Of a stretch of DNA of 64,000 nucleotides, positions 27,599 to 36,342 are shown piece by piece. Source of the DNA: Marimicrobium sp913061115 (GTDB lineage: Bacteria > Pseudomonadota > Gammaproteobacteria > Pseudomonadales > Halieaceae). Numbering within the stretch: position 1 is the stretch's first letter; every line of letters begins with the position of its first letter. The notes beneath the pieces are model-generated. The model was not told the DNA's origin. It ran no database searches and was given only the letters and a program-made list of their open reading frames with translations. The position numbers and the translations under genes are program-made. The stretch is from contig NZ_CP159826.1 of NCBI RefSeq assembly GCF_047729875.1, positions 1,178,001-1,242,000 on the forward strand, in the 5' to 3' direction.

Positions 27599-28579
27599 TT
27601 AGGCTGCGCAGCGCTTTGCGGCAATAGGGGGCAGGGCCTGTTGTAAGATAGATCGAATGTCTTCAGGTGCGCGTAGCCGTTTGATCTGTTCAAATAGGAG
27701 TGCGGCCTGAGGAAAGTAGCCGCGTAGGTAAACCAGCCACTGTTTGAGAGGGTTGCCTGCGTTTCGGGCGTCGTAGTGCAGGAGATTGAGCTCGAAGAAG
27801 TGCGCCAATAGCGGCGTGATGTCTGGCCAGTGCAGAGACTCTCCAGGTTCCCCGCAGATCGCCGCTGCCGCAATCAGTCTCGGTAGATCTGGCCGGCATA
27901 AGACACCTCGCCCCAGCATCAATGCATCACAGCCGGTGACGGCGAGGCAGCGAAACGCATCGTCGACACTCCAAATATCGCCATTGGCAATGATTGGCAG
28001 TGACACTAATTCTCGAGCTTCGGCGATGGCGTCCCAGCAGACAGGCGGGCGATAGCCTTGGCTTTTGGTTCGGGCATGCACCGTAAGTTCGTTCGCGCCG
28101 GCGGCTTCTATGCCCGCCACGATATCCAAAAATAGTGCTTTATCCTCATACCCCAGTCGCGTTTTCACTGTGACGGGAATATGCGCAGGCACAGCGGCTC
28201 TTGCTGCTGCAGCAATATCGTGAACACGCTGAGGCTCACGTAAAAGAATGGCGCCCCCATTAGAGCGGTTCACTGTTTTAGCAGGGCAACCAAAATTCAG
28301 GTCAATACCTAGAGCACCCAGTTCCGCTGCACGTGCAGCGTTGTCCGCCACCACAGTCGGCTGGCCTCCCAGCAGTTGCAGATAAACCGGAACTCCGCAA
28401 GCAGTCGTTCCGCCCGCCAGCAGCTCTGGGCAGAGGCGGTGAAAAACGCGTGGCGGCAGCAGGCGATCCGTGACGCGCACGAACTCCGTGACACAGCGGT
28501 CTACGCCACCCAGCGAGGTGAGTAACTGACGCATGGTATGGTCAATGACACCTTCCATGGGCGCAAGCATCAGGCGCAT
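27599..28579 (-). CDS. dusC: tRNA-dihydrouridine(16) synthase, DusC type
   Basis: A 326-residue FMN enzyme that reduces uridine to dihydrouridine in the D-loop of tRNA. The N-terminus MRLMLAPMEGVIDHTMRQLL is the DusC form. Next come LNFGCPAKTVNRSNGGAILLREP with the catalytic Cys (about 98), KTRLGYED and the FMN-binding IIANGDI...GCDALMLGRG. Length matches DusC. The C-terminus (KQWLVYLRGYFPQAALLFEQIK) also agrees with DusC rather than DusA or DusB. Confidence 0.9.
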   Translation of the reverse strand: MRLMLAPMEGVIDHTMRQLLTSLGGVDRCVTEFVRVTDRLLPPRVFHRLCPELLAGGTTACGVPVYLQLLGGQPTVVADNAARAAELGALGIDLNFGCPAKTVNRSNGGAILLREPQRVHDIAAAARAAVPAHIPVTVKTRLGYEDKALFLDIVAGIEAAGANELTVHARTKSQGYRPPVCWDAIAEARELVSLPIIANGDIWSVDDAFRCLAVTGCDALMLGRGVLCRPDLPRLIAAAAICGEPGESLHWPDITPLLAHFFELNLLHYDARNAGNPLKQWLVYLRGYFPQAALLFEQIKRLRAPEDIRSILQQALPPIAAKRCAA

Positions 28580-28887
28580 AAAAAGGTTATATTCCCGTAA
28601 CTAATTGATAATGTGACGTTTTTATCCATGAGTGGCTGGCTTGATCTGCTCCGAAAACGCTGTGGACCCCATGTGGGTCAAAATATTGAATCAGTGACCC
28701 GGGCTTCACCCCTCGTCCCCAGTCTTTTAGTGTAGTTGAATCAGTTGGTGGGAGGCTAACAATTTCGAGTTCAGTGTCCATAGCCATATCCAAGGTAACG
28801 ACAGCTTTTAGTCAGGCTCATCCCGCATACTGTCAAGCTCGCACTATTGGTGGCATAGTAGCTAACAATGCGGAAGAGGATATAGCG
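28580..28887. other. 308-base intergenic region with competing hairpins
   Basis: No convincing gene lies here; a 68-codon minus-strand frame (28587-28793) has no family or ribosome site. Three complementary segments stand in line: GACCC (28665-28669), GGGTC(A) (28675-28680) and TGACCC (28695-28700). The middle one can pair with either neighbour. The string TTGAATCAG occurs twice (28686-28694 and 28736-28744). These could form a leader switch for the DUF805 gene. Confidence 0.3.
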
Positions 28888-29262
28888 ATGGACATACAAA
28901 CTGCAGTTCGAACCGTTCTTGGCAAGTACGCGACGTTCACCGGCAGAGCATCCCGTTCGGAATACTGGTGGTGGTTTCTCGCCATGTTGCTGTTCAATCT
29001 CTTTTTACGGGTTATTGATGCTGCTGTCTTCGGAGCAGAGGCCTTTGATGGCCAGACAGGGGGTCCGCTGGCAATGGTGGCAGCGCTAGCGCTATTACTG
29101 CCGAATCTCGCTGTCGCTGTAAGACGTCTCCGTGACACGGACAGAAGCGGTTGGTGGATACTGATTCTGCTGATACCAATTATTGGTTACCTGATTTTTC
29201 TGTACTGGTTAGTACAGCCCAGCCATGAAGGTGAAAATCGATTCGATGAGCCGTCAGAATAA
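28888..29262 (+). CDS. DUF805 family membrane protein
   Basis: A 124-residue small membrane protein. The N-terminus has the family pattern KYATFTGRASRSEYWWWFL (about 14-32), followed by hydrophobic helices at about 28-48, 62-80 and 92-112, and the conserved VRRLRDTDRSGWW (about 76-88). E. coli members are YhaH and YhaI; function is unknown. The ATG at 28888 has a strong GGAAGAGGA site, which sets it over the upstream in-frame starts. Confidence 0.85.
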   Translation: MDIQTAVRTVLGKYATFTGRASRSEYWWWFLAMLLFNLFLRVIDAAVFGAEAFDGQTGGPLAMVAALALLLPNLAVAVRRLRDTDRSGWWILILLIPIIGYLIFLYWLVQPSHEGENRFDEPSE

Positions 29263-29348
29263 TCTAATGGCCCTCTTGAGCGCGTTACACTGCATGTCCG
29301 TGACCCATTAGGGGGTGCTGTAAACAAATTCGCGATACAGAAGAGCGC

Positions 29349-29687
29349 TTAGTTATCCATGCAGCCAATGCAGCGGGTGCTAGCTGAATCAAAGTCTAGC
29401 CTGGCCCTCTCGATTTCATCGCCACATCGTAGGCAATACCCGTATGTGCCTGCATCCATGCGACGCAATGCGCTGTCGATTTTCTGTAACTGTATCTTTC
29501 TCCGGCGTGTCGTTTCTTGTGCCATCTGCTGGCCTTGTAGCGCGTCCATGCGAGATAGACGACCCATCATGGACTGGTCAAGTGTAACCGTACCAGCGGC
29601 CTCTGTATTCGTCTTGCGTATTTGCTCGATCTCTTCTTTGCTAGAGATCAACAACAGCCGAAAGTGATCTAACTGTTTTTTTTTCAT
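29349..29687 (-). CDS. TraR/DksA-type zinc-finger protein
   Basis: A 112-residue protein with an N-terminal coiled-coil-like helix (about 1-75) and a C-terminal C4 zinc finger (C85, C88, C106, C109) of the DksA/TraR class. Such proteins bind the secondary channel of RNA polymerase and change promoter choice. It is shorter than DksA (about 150) and lacks the DxxDxA tip motif in a clear form, so its effect on transcription may differ. It follows two other small genes on the same strand and converges on the DUF805 gene. Confidence 0.82.
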   Translation of the reverse strand: MKKKQLDHFRLLLISSKEEIEQIRKTNTEAAGTVTLDQSMMGRLSRMDALQGQQMAQETTRRRKIQLQKIDSALRRMDAGTYGYCLRCGDEIERARLDFDSASTRCIGCMDN

Positions 29688-29705
29688 GGACTTCAGTCTC
29701 GTGGA

Positions 29706-29915
29706 TTAGTCGAGCGCTCTCCATGCCTCGACGTCAATAACAGAAGCGAAAAAACGTTCTGCCATCACATCAACAAGCTGTGAAAAACGCGCTGTAGAAT
29801 CGTTTGCCAGACAATACAGGCGCACTGGAATACCGAGATAGGGCGGTAAATTTTTATTCTTCTCGATCGTCATTCCCAGATAGCGTCGAAGTTCTCCGCG
29901 ACTCACGCGCATCAC
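29706..29915 (-). CDS. Small protein of unknown function (69 residues)
   Basis: A 69-residue frame that begins with GTG immediately after the TAG stop of the zinc-ribbon gene and ends 18 bases before the DksA-like gene. The product has no membrane helix or cysteine cluster; it contains a basic start (RVSRGELRRYLG) and a hydrophobic C-terminal helix. The packing between two real genes on the same strand supports it; I do not recognise a family. Confidence 0.5.
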   Translation of the reverse strand: MMRVSRGELRRYLGMTIEKNKNLPPYLGIPVRLYCLANDSTARFSQLVDVMAERFFASVIDVEAWRALD

Positions 29916-30224
29916 CTACATTGGATAGGCGAGTCCCGTTGCCATTAGCATCAGGGCCTCACTCTCAGCCCCATTTCGCATTTGATCAAGTTCGCCACCA
30001 TCCAGCCAGACGCCGGAACAGGTAGGACAGCGATCAATGACGACCACGTGTGCTATTTCCTTGCGCATGGTGGTGCCGTCGATAGGGCAGGCTCGCAACG
30101 CTTCCTTTCCAGCTTCGATCAGGAGGTGCATTTCCTGAGCACAGATCTCGCAAATAGCCCTGTCATCCTCTTTGTTCCTGGTGCGTGTCCCACACCGAGC
30201 GCATTTTTCTCCAAATAAACTCAT
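29916..30224 (-). CDS. Zinc-ribbon protein of TFIIB type
   Basis: A 102-residue protein with two cysteine groups: an N-terminal zinc ribbon (C8, C11, C25, C28) and a second unit CPIDGTTM...VVIDRCPTCSGVWLDGGELDQM (C46, C66, C69), the pattern of the zf-TFIIB family. It may bind nucleic acid or RNA polymerase. It is first of a three-gene leftward group with a 69-residue protein and a DksA-like protein. Confidence 0.75.
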   Translation of the reverse strand: MSLFGEKCARCGTRTRNKEDDRAICEICAQEMHLLIEAGKEALRACPIDGTTMRKEIAHVVVIDRCPTCSGVWLDGGELDQMRNGAESEALMLMATGLAYPM

Positions 30225-30412
30225 AATCTACCCCTCACGTTGACCTCGTGTTAGCCTCGCTGTGGTGCTGTTCTTTTAAAGGCGCATGTCTGATTCGACA
30301 CTATTGAATAGTGGCAGATAGAGAGAGTCAAGCGGCGAATCAAAGTTCTTCTTCTCACAATAGAAGGATATAGAAGTGGGGGTGATATGCCCGCAAGATA
30401 AGTGGTATTGCC

Positions 30413-31243
30413 TCAGGCAGGGGTACAGATCATGTAGTGTTGTATTTCTTCTTCAGGCTCATTGAGGCTCTCGATCTTCCAACCGTTTTCCTCAACCAGT
30501 TGGATGGCGTACTCCCGAGAGAAGATCGCCCACTTCAGCGGCTGTGCCGGGTCGAAGTCGATAAAGTCCAGCGTTCCATTCTCTTTAAACTGACTGGCGA
30601 AGCTATCTTCGTGAGCCTCAAGCCCCGCCAGATTTTTTGACCACATGCTCTGCACATTATCAATAAAGCCAAGGCCGGAGGTGGTGGTCTCGTTCACGAA
30701 TAAACTGAATATCAGTTTGCCCTCAGGGTGCACATACGGGCGTAGCAGCTTTAGCATTGCGGCATAATCGTGTGGTGCAAGATGGGTGAATACCGAAAAC
30801 AGGCAAATGATGTCGAATGTAGCTTCCGGCACGTTTAACGCCGTCAGTTCCAGCAGAGGGCTACCAGACGGATTGTACATCTCGTTATGTGCGTTGAGCG
30901 TATGAAAGCTGAAACGCGGGTCGCTAACGTTAGTTTGCAAAAAATCAACCATCTCTGCAAAGACATCCATTCCTACGTACTCTGCAATTGGAATATTATT
31001 GTCTAGCAGTGTTTTTGCCATGCGCCAGCCACAACCCATATCCAACACGTGGGACTTACTAAAGTCCGGCACGTCGAGCTTGCGATACATTAACTCGATG
31101 ATTTTCAGTGTTGACTGTACTGAGGTCTCAACGTCGTTTAGCTTGCCGCCGCGACGAAGTACCCTGGGTATATCGAAGGATTTTGCCGGCATGTTGCCTC
31201 TAATCGACCGTTGAGTGAATGTCCGAGATGTTCTGCTCGTCAT
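30413..31243 (-). CDS. Class I SAM-dependent methyltransferase
   Basis: A 276-residue methyltransferase with the SAM-binding motif SHVLDMGCGWRMAKTLL (about residues 64-80), an acidic second motif (VGMDVFAEM, about 90-98) and FDIICLFSVFTHL (about 143-155). The substrate cannot be read from the sequence. I chose the ATG at 31243, which has a GGAAAG site, over a TTG 15 bases upstream. It stands alone, with about 190-200 bases on both sides in which I see no gene. Confidence 0.75.
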   Translation of the reverse strand: MTSRTSRTFTQRSIRGNMPAKSFDIPRVLRRGGKLNDVETSVQSTLKIIELMYRKLDVPDFSKSHVLDMGCGWRMAKTLLDNNIPIAEYVGMDVFAEMVDFLQTNVSDPRFSFHTLNAHNEMYNPSGSPLLELTALNVPEATFDIICLFSVFTHLAPHDYAAMLKLLRPYVHPEGKLIFSLFVNETTTSGLGFIDNVQSMWSKNLAGLEAHEDSFASQFKENGTLDFIDFDPAQPLKWAIFSREYAIQLVEENGWKIESLNEPEEEIQHYMICTPA

Positions 31244-31446
31244 GCTACTTTCCGCCAACCATCATATCAAGCAATGTTCCGGGGTGATACCAATATGACT
31301 ATGATCAATATGCTGGGCGGACTATCGGAACCTTAGGGTAAGTGCGTTTGCATATTATGGTAGGGCGCTTGTTTGAGTTTGTATGCAAAGATCATACATT
31401 TTGGCAAAGTTATTAGGCCATTGGCACCTAAGCCACGAATCTACAC

Positions 31447-31472
31447 GTTGAAAAAGATGCTAGTTTTTCAAC
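31447..31472 (-). terminator. AT-rich hairpin at the end of the LLM oxidoreductase gene
   Basis: GTTGAAAAA and TTTTTCAAC form a perfect 9-bp stem with an 8-base loop. The stem straddles the TAG stop codon of the gene. No T-run follows outside the stem, so it may protect the mRNA 3' end or act as a weak terminator. Confidence 0.35.
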
Positions 31473-32512
31473 TGGCGATAAGCAGCCACTATTGGCGCGA
31501 ATTCTTCGGGGGTGGAACCATGAATCACCACGCCATCGGAACCTACACGTAATTGATTTCGCCAAGCTTGAGCACATTCATCCGCATTGCCCGTGGCCGC
31601 AGGTAACCACTCTCGGGGAATTAATTCGCTGATCTGTTCTAGCTGCTCTAAAGTGGCGACGCTATCAATGCCACCCGCCATCGAAGAAACGACTTCATTT
31701 GCTCTAAAGGCCACGAGCACTTCCGGGTCCCACTCATTGAGGGCAATCAGCATCTCTGCATAACCCGGCGCTTGCATATAGGTCGCCATACGTGCGACTA
31801 ATTTACGCAAATAGCCTTCATGGTCAAGACCAATGCCAGTTGCCAATACGGAGTGCAACTTGACGTCTTTGGGGTCCCGTCCGGCAAGTTCGGCACCCTC
31901 CTCAATGAATGACTTGGCGCGACGCAAGCCATGATCAGTGACAAAGGTATGTAAATGCACGCCATCAAAGTGCTGTCCGGCAAAGCGTAAACTCTTGGGC
32001 CCAAAGCCTACAAAATGTAGAGGGATATCTGCGCTCATCCAATCGCCCATACTCAGATAGGGCAAGTTACCCATTTTACCCTCGTGCCCCATGATTTTTT
32101 CACCCCGCCAAAGGCTACGCAATAGCTGTATACCCTCTGCCATTTGAGCATTACTGACTGAGTTCAGACCCATTAGTTGATTGCGAATAGCGACCCCCCG
32201 TGCCAAACCTAGCTCAAAACGCCCACCCGACATATAATGCAGAGTGCTGCACATCGTTGCGAGCACCATAGGGTGGCGAGTATGAAGATTGGTGCCCCCT
32301 GTGGCGACATGAATAGAGTCCGTCACCGCCAACGCCGCCGAGCAAATCACGCCAGCATCTTTAACATCGAACCGCTCCGACACCCAGACTTTACCCAACC
32401 CTAAAGCTTCTGCCTGCTTAGCCTCTGCAATTGCATCGGCCGGCGTAGTGGTATGGCCTGGTAGTAAATAACAGCTCAATTCCGGAAATTCTGCCTTGCT
32501 TGTCATCGTCAT
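31460..32512 (-). CDS. LLM-class flavin-dependent oxidoreductase
   Basis: A 350-residue luciferase-like monooxygenase family protein, TIM barrel, using FMN or F420. Conserved parts are AEALGLGKVWVSERF (about residues 36-50), TGGTNLHTRHPMVLATMCSTLHYMSGGRFELGLARG (about 91-126, the barrel segment lining the flavin) and VGSDGVVIHGSTPEEFAP near the C-terminus. It resembles the F420-type group first defined in mycobacteria, though whether this organism makes F420 is unknown. The ATG at 32512 is preferred over a TTG at 32518. Confidence 0.8.
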   Translation of the reverse strand: MTMTSKAEFPELSCYLLPGHTTTPADAIAEAKQAEALGLGKVWVSERFDVKDAGVICSAALAVTDSIHVATGGTNLHTRHPMVLATMCSTLHYMSGGRFELGLARGVAIRNQLMGLNSVSNAQMAEGIQLLRSLWRGEKIMGHEGKMGNLPYLSMGDWMSADIPLHFVGFGPKSLRFAGQHFDGVHLHTFVTDHGLRRAKSFIEEGAELAGRDPKDVKLHSVLATGIGLDHEGYLRKLVARMATYMQAPGYAEMLIALNEWDPEVLVAFRANEVVSSMAGGIDSVATLEQLEQISELIPREWLPAATGNADECAQAWRNQLRVGSDGVVIHGSTPEEFAPIVAAYRQLKN

Positions 32513-32639
32513 TCTCAATTCGGTGAGTTGAAGTCATTAGGGAAAGTCTGAAAAAAAACATTTCCGCACAGGCAGGAATTCATACATACCCTACGCCCAT
32601 GTCGCGCCAGTAATGGAAGGAGTGTCTTGCAGAGCACCC

Positions 32640-33872
32640 CTAGAATCCATAGCGCTGATTGTACTCTTGGAACAGGGGATTGTGTGCTTTTCGACTCAAG
32701 CCAAAGTCCTCCAGGGTATACTGATGCGTACCGTGTTTATCTCGAGGTCTATGATCAAGATAATGCTGCATGGCCTGCCGTGCTTCTGTACTAAAGTCAA
32801 AACCAAAGTGTTGATAGAGATTGTCAATAATTGCGATGGGATCAGTAATAATATCGCTAAACTGAACATCGAAAAACCGACTGTCTTTATCGGGCATAGC
32901 GTCTCGTTGTGCCATGCCCGCCTTTAACATTCCAGAGAAAAAAATCACCTCATTAGCGGCAATTTCCATAGGGTCAATGTCATCGCTAAAGGCGCTATGC
33001 AAGGTACAAGACAAACTGGAAATCGAGCCCATTACATCCATTGGGTCGCGATGAGTTTGAATAATTGCAGCATCGGGATATTGCTTAACAATAGCATCGA
33101 GATAGGCCAGATGCGGTGGAGTCTTTAATACCCAGCGCTGTTTGCTGTAATCCACTTGTAAGTGCTGAAGAAACTGATAGTGCCAAGCATAGGCCTTCGC
33201 CATATCCTGATGGGATGTCCATTCACGGTATTGGGGAATAAAAAAAGTGGCGCCGTATTGATCTGATATAAAGTGCGATGCAAGAATGGCTACGCACTCC
33301 TGCGGCAATTGTGAGCCAATTTCATGGATAGCCTTAAAGCCAGGCGCCAGTATTTCTGTCTTCTGCAAGACCTTCTCTATTTCAGCAATACGTGGGTCCG
33401 ATGAGAAAGTATCCGGATGAGCTGGCGGCATGGGCTGCGCGACCTCCCAACTCACCGGCGATCGATGTGCAGGATCCTGTGCAAGCAATTCGTAAAGGAT
33501 GGTAGTTCCTGTTCGGGGCAGACCTAACACAAACAAAGGACGTTGAATGTTTTGTTGCACAACTTCTGGTCTCTGTTTTCTATAGGCTGTTAACTGCAGG
33601 CGGATTTTTAAATTATCAATCAACATGCCTTGCGCCGCTATGCGCCCTATCTGGGATAACTTAGCCTCCCTATCCAATGATTGGCAGAGCCTATTCAGGG
33701 CAGGCAGAAAGCTCTCGTCGCCAAAATCATTGAGCCCGGTCTGCTTTTTAGCCTTAGACAATAGAGATTGAGGCGATAATGACGGCACAGCGATGCCAAT
33801 CGCTCGCAGCCCACGCCCCAAACGGTTAATCAACTTGATAGCTAACGGCTGTTGAGCCGATGGGTACCGCAT
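32640..33872 (-). CDS. Sulfotransferase family protein
   Basis: A 410-residue PAPS-dependent sulfotransferase-like protein. The 5'-phosphosulfate loop reads RPLFVLGLPRTGTTILYELL (PRTGTT at 119-124). The 3'-phosphate-binding segment is around IIQTHRDPMDVMGSI (about 275-289). Length and order fit the Sulfotransfer_3 group common in marine gammaproteobacteria, whose acceptors are mostly unknown. It has no signal peptide and stands alone, leftward, between the LLM gene and a lipoprotein esterase. Confidence 0.83.
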   Translation of the reverse strand: MRYPSAQQPLAIKLINRLGRGLRAIGIAVPSLSPQSLLSKAKKQTGLNDFGDESFLPALNRLCQSLDREAKLSQIGRIAAQGMLIDNLKIRLQLTAYRKQRPEVVQQNIQRPLFVLGLPRTGTTILYELLAQDPAHRSPVSWEVAQPMPPAHPDTFSSDPRIAEIEKVLQKTEILAPGFKAIHEIGSQLPQECVAILASHFISDQYGATFFIPQYREWTSHQDMAKAYAWHYQFLQHLQVDYSKQRWVLKTPPHLAYLDAIVKQYPDAAIIQTHRDPMDVMGSISSLSCTLHSAFSDDIDPMEIAANEVIFFSGMLKAGMAQRDAMPDKDSRFFDVQFSDIITDPIAIIDNLYQHFGFDFSTEARQAMQHYLDHRPRDKHGTHQYTLEDFGLSRKAHNPLFQEYNQRYGF

Positions 33873-33990
33873 ACTGTAACTCTGCGATTGTTTTTTGATG
33901 TTCTATTTTTTCACGGCCGAACAGTGGCTGCAAGCGCCATCACAAAGCTACCGATTTTGTGCGGCGGATAGATTGTAGGGTCAAGTGGCC

Positions 33991-34980
33991 CTAGTGGTCG
34001 ATGTACACGCCCAGAACACAGGAAAAACCTTCCGGCGGCGTGGTGAGCTCGAAGTCGGCAACGGGTGTTCCTTTAGGGTGCGACAGCAGTGTTGCTGCCG
34101 CCCAGGGGCCGAAGGCGTTGGGCCAAGGGTGACCATGCGTCCCGGAGCAGGAGACAGTGACAACATTATTTTGGGCGGCGTAGTACTCGGCCGCCAATTT
34201 TGTTTCGATGCCGTAATCCGAAGCGCCGTAGCGGTCGTTTTCTCCGCCCCAAAGAAGAACCACGATAGAACTATCCATAGCGACAGTGTCTACCGGCTGT
34301 ATGGGAAATTGGCTGAGATACTGGAAGTTTCCCGACCCAATTATTCCGCCGGCAAACAGGTCAGAATTGAACATCATATTGCGACTGGTCATGGTGCCGC
34401 CGGCAGAGCTTCCGCCGTTATAGATACGCTCTTTGTCCACCGGATAATCGGCGGCGATACAATTGACCATGGATTCGATAAATCGCACATCAGGGCCTTC
34501 ATCATTACTCTGGGGAATCCAGCCGTCAAACCAGGGCTCCCAAAATCGACCGTCATCACTGCCCGTGGCACCAATACCGGCACAGCGTCTATTTTCTGTA
34601 GTACAGCTTCGGAAGGGTGCAACCACAATCCAGCCACTGTCGGCCAGCGACTCGAATTGAGAAATAGTATCGGACACAAATTCCAGTTCAGTGGCTACGG
34701 TGCCCGTTAAAGAAACAAACAGCGGCCTTGGAGTATCCAGGTTGTCGGGTAGGAAAATGTGAAACTGTCGGGACTTTCCGTCCGACATGAATCCGCTGTT
34801 CCCGCCACTTTGAACAGTAAAGTTCTCGGGACAGTTGCCCTCTAATACGCTGGCCTGGGGACTGTCCTCGTTATTCATGTTGCTGCTAGAGCCACTTGAA
34901 CAACCACTGACCCACGCTGCAGACAGTACGATCAAAAAAACGTTGTGTAACCCGCACCTGCTGAAAATGCTCGAATCCAT
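33991..34980 (-). CDS. Lipoprotein alpha/beta hydrolase (PHB-depolymerase-like esterase)
   Basis: A 329-residue exported hydrolase. The signal peptide ends in a lipobox VSGC, with the acylated Cys at 27, followed by a Ser-rich linker. The catalytic nucleophile lies in GGSSAGG (about residue 200), within YNGGSSAGGTMTSRNM, as in LpqC and feruloyl/PHB depolymerase-like esterases; a His is available near HGHPWP (about 287). Its ATG overlaps the pdxJ stop as TGATG, so the two are coupled. Substrate unknown. Confidence 0.75.
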   Translation of the reverse strand: MDSSIFSRCGLHNVFLIVLSAAWVSGCSSGSSSNMNNEDSPQASVLEGNCPENFTVQSGGNSGFMSDGKSRQFHIFLPDNLDTPRPLFVSLTGTVATELEFVSDTISQFESLADSGWIVVAPFRSCTTENRRCAGIGATGSDDGRFWEPWFDGWIPQSNDEGPDVRFIESMVNCIAADYPVDKERIYNGGSSAGGTMTSRNMMFNSDLFAGGIIGSGNFQYLSQFPIQPVDTVAMDSSIVVLLWGGENDRYGASDYGIETKLAAEYYAAQNNVVTVSCSGTHGHPWPNAFGPWAAATLLSHPKGTPVADFELTTPPEGFSCVLGVYIDH

Positions 34981-35744
34981 CAGCCTGTTCCTAATGCGCG
35001 CTGATAGGCGGCCACGGCATCAGCTAGCCCTATTCGAATCGCGTCTACCGTGAGATGGTGTCCGATAGAGACTTCTCTCAATCCCGCTATGGTGGCGAAG
35101 CGTGGCAAGTTGTTGAGGTCTAGATCATGCCCGGCGTTGAGTCCCAGACCTTCGTCTACAGCCACTTCAGCCGCCCGCACAAATTGTTGGAATACGTGCT
35201 CGAGATCGTCACCCGTCCTAAATGCGCGCGCATAGGTTTCGGTATAGAGCTCAACACGATCGGTGCCTGTTTGTGCCGCAAGACGGATCTGCTGTGGGTC
35301 CGGGTCCATGAATAGGCTGGTACGGATCCCTAACGATTGGAGCTCCTGCACGAGTCGCGCAACTTGCTCGCCATCCTGTTTGAGGTCAAAGCCATGATCT
35401 GAGGTGAGTTGGCCATCACCATCAGGCACAAGGGTACATTGAGTCGGGCGAATCTCTTTTACCAGCGCCATGAAACCCGGATAGTCCTCCACATCTGAGC
35501 GCTCAGTTTTGCGCGGTCCTGTCATCGGGTTCCCTTCGATGTTGAACTCAACATGCAACATCGAGGCAAGGTCAAAACAGTCTGTGACACGAATGTGCCG
35601 CTGATCAGGGCGAGGGTGCACAGTAATACCATTGGCACCTGCATCAATGCACATCTGAGCATGCTGAGGAATGTTCGGATTGGTGGTGTCGCGTGAGTTG
35701 CGGATCAGAGCAATTTTGTTGAGATTAACACTGAGCGCAATCAT
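34980..35744 (-). CDS. pdxJ: Pyridoxine 5'-phosphate synthase
   Basis: A 254-residue TIM-barrel enzyme that condenses 1-deoxyxylulose 5-phosphate with 3-amino-2-oxopropyl phosphate to pyridoxine 5'-phosphate. Signatures: VNLNKIALIRNSR (6-18), GANGITVHPRPDQRHI (34-49), FNIEGNP, CTLVPD, LNAGHDLD and SIGHHL near the end. The HPRPD, FNIEGNP and TLVPDG..TSDHGFD forms are those of Bacteroidota PdxJ, not of E. coli (HLRED, CLVPEK). It sits between a cyclophilin gene and an esterase gene, with TGATG overlaps on both sides, instead of beside recO. Confidence 0.9.
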   Translation of the reverse strand: MIALSVNLNKIALIRNSRDTTNPNIPQHAQMCIDAGANGITVHPRPDQRHIRVTDCFDLASMLHVEFNIEGNPMTGPRKTERSDVEDYPGFMALVKEIRPTQCTLVPDGDGQLTSDHGFDLKQDGEQVARLVQELQSLGIRTSLFMDPDPQQIRLAAQTGTDRVELYTETYARAFRTGDDLEHVFQQFVRAAEVAVDEGLGLNAGHDLDLNNLPRFATIAGLREVSIGHHLTVDAIRIGLADAVAAYQRALGTG

Positions 35745-36313
35745 CAGGGCTGCTGGCGCACTATTTCTTTGATCAGGATCGCTTGTTGGGGTACGTCGCC
35801 CATGCCCTTCACCCTACCGGTGTCTGCTGTGGCGATAAAGTCTACAACCTTCATGCCTTGGCGGACCTCACCAAAAACAGCGTAGCCTTCGCGGCGAGGA
35901 GCCCAATCCAAGTTCAGGTTTGAGCGTAGGTTGATGTAAAACTGGGAGGTGGCGGAATCAGGGTCGTTAGTGCGGGCCATGGCGAGTGTACCCCGAGTGT
36001 TGTGCAGCCGGTTTTTCGACTCGTTGATAATAGGGTCCGAGTTTTCCTTCTCTGTCATGTCGGGCAAGAAGCCTCCGCCCTGTATCATAAAATTGGAGAT
36101 GACTCTGTGAAAAATTGTGCCATTGTAAAAACCGCTGTCCACATAGCTTAGAAAATTTGCAACGGTGATGGGAGCTTTATCGGCAAAAAGCTCCACTGTG
36201 ATATCCCCATCGCTGGTTTTGATAACGACAAAAGGGTTGGCCAGTGCAGGCTCATCGGCGAGGGTGATAGCCGGTAGCATTAGGGATAGACAAAGTAACA
36301 GTAATTTAAACAT
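35744..36313 (-). CDS. Peptidyl-prolyl cis-trans isomerase, cyclophilin type
   Basis: A 189-residue secreted cyclophilin that speeds prolyl bond isomerisation in the periplasm. The signal peptide ends near residue 19 (ITLADE). The core has FHRVISNFMIQGGGF (about 68-82), RGTLAMARTNDPDSATSQFYINL (about 108-130) and the terminal VDFIATADTGR region. The active-site Arg and the MIQGG motif are kept; the usual active-site Trp is not evident. It is first of a coupled ppi-pdxJ-esterase group. Confidence 0.88.
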   Translation of the reverse strand: MFKLLLLCLSLMLPAITLADEPALANPFVVIKTSDGDITVELFADKAPITVANFLSYVDSGFYNGTIFHRVISNFMIQGGGFLPDMTEKENSDPIINESKNRLHNTRGTLAMARTNDPDSATSQFYINLRSNLNLDWAPRREGYAVFGEVRQGMKVVDFIATADTGRVKGMGDVPQQAILIKEIVRQQP

Positions 36314-36342
36314 GATGATTTTCTCGCATACTTTAAGTTGTT

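Noticed and set aside
33985..34710. Open frame of 241 codons on the plus strand
   Set aside because: It lies antisense to the lipoprotein esterase, which has a lipobox, a GGSSAGG nucleophile and coupled neighbours. The antisense product has no recognisable motif.
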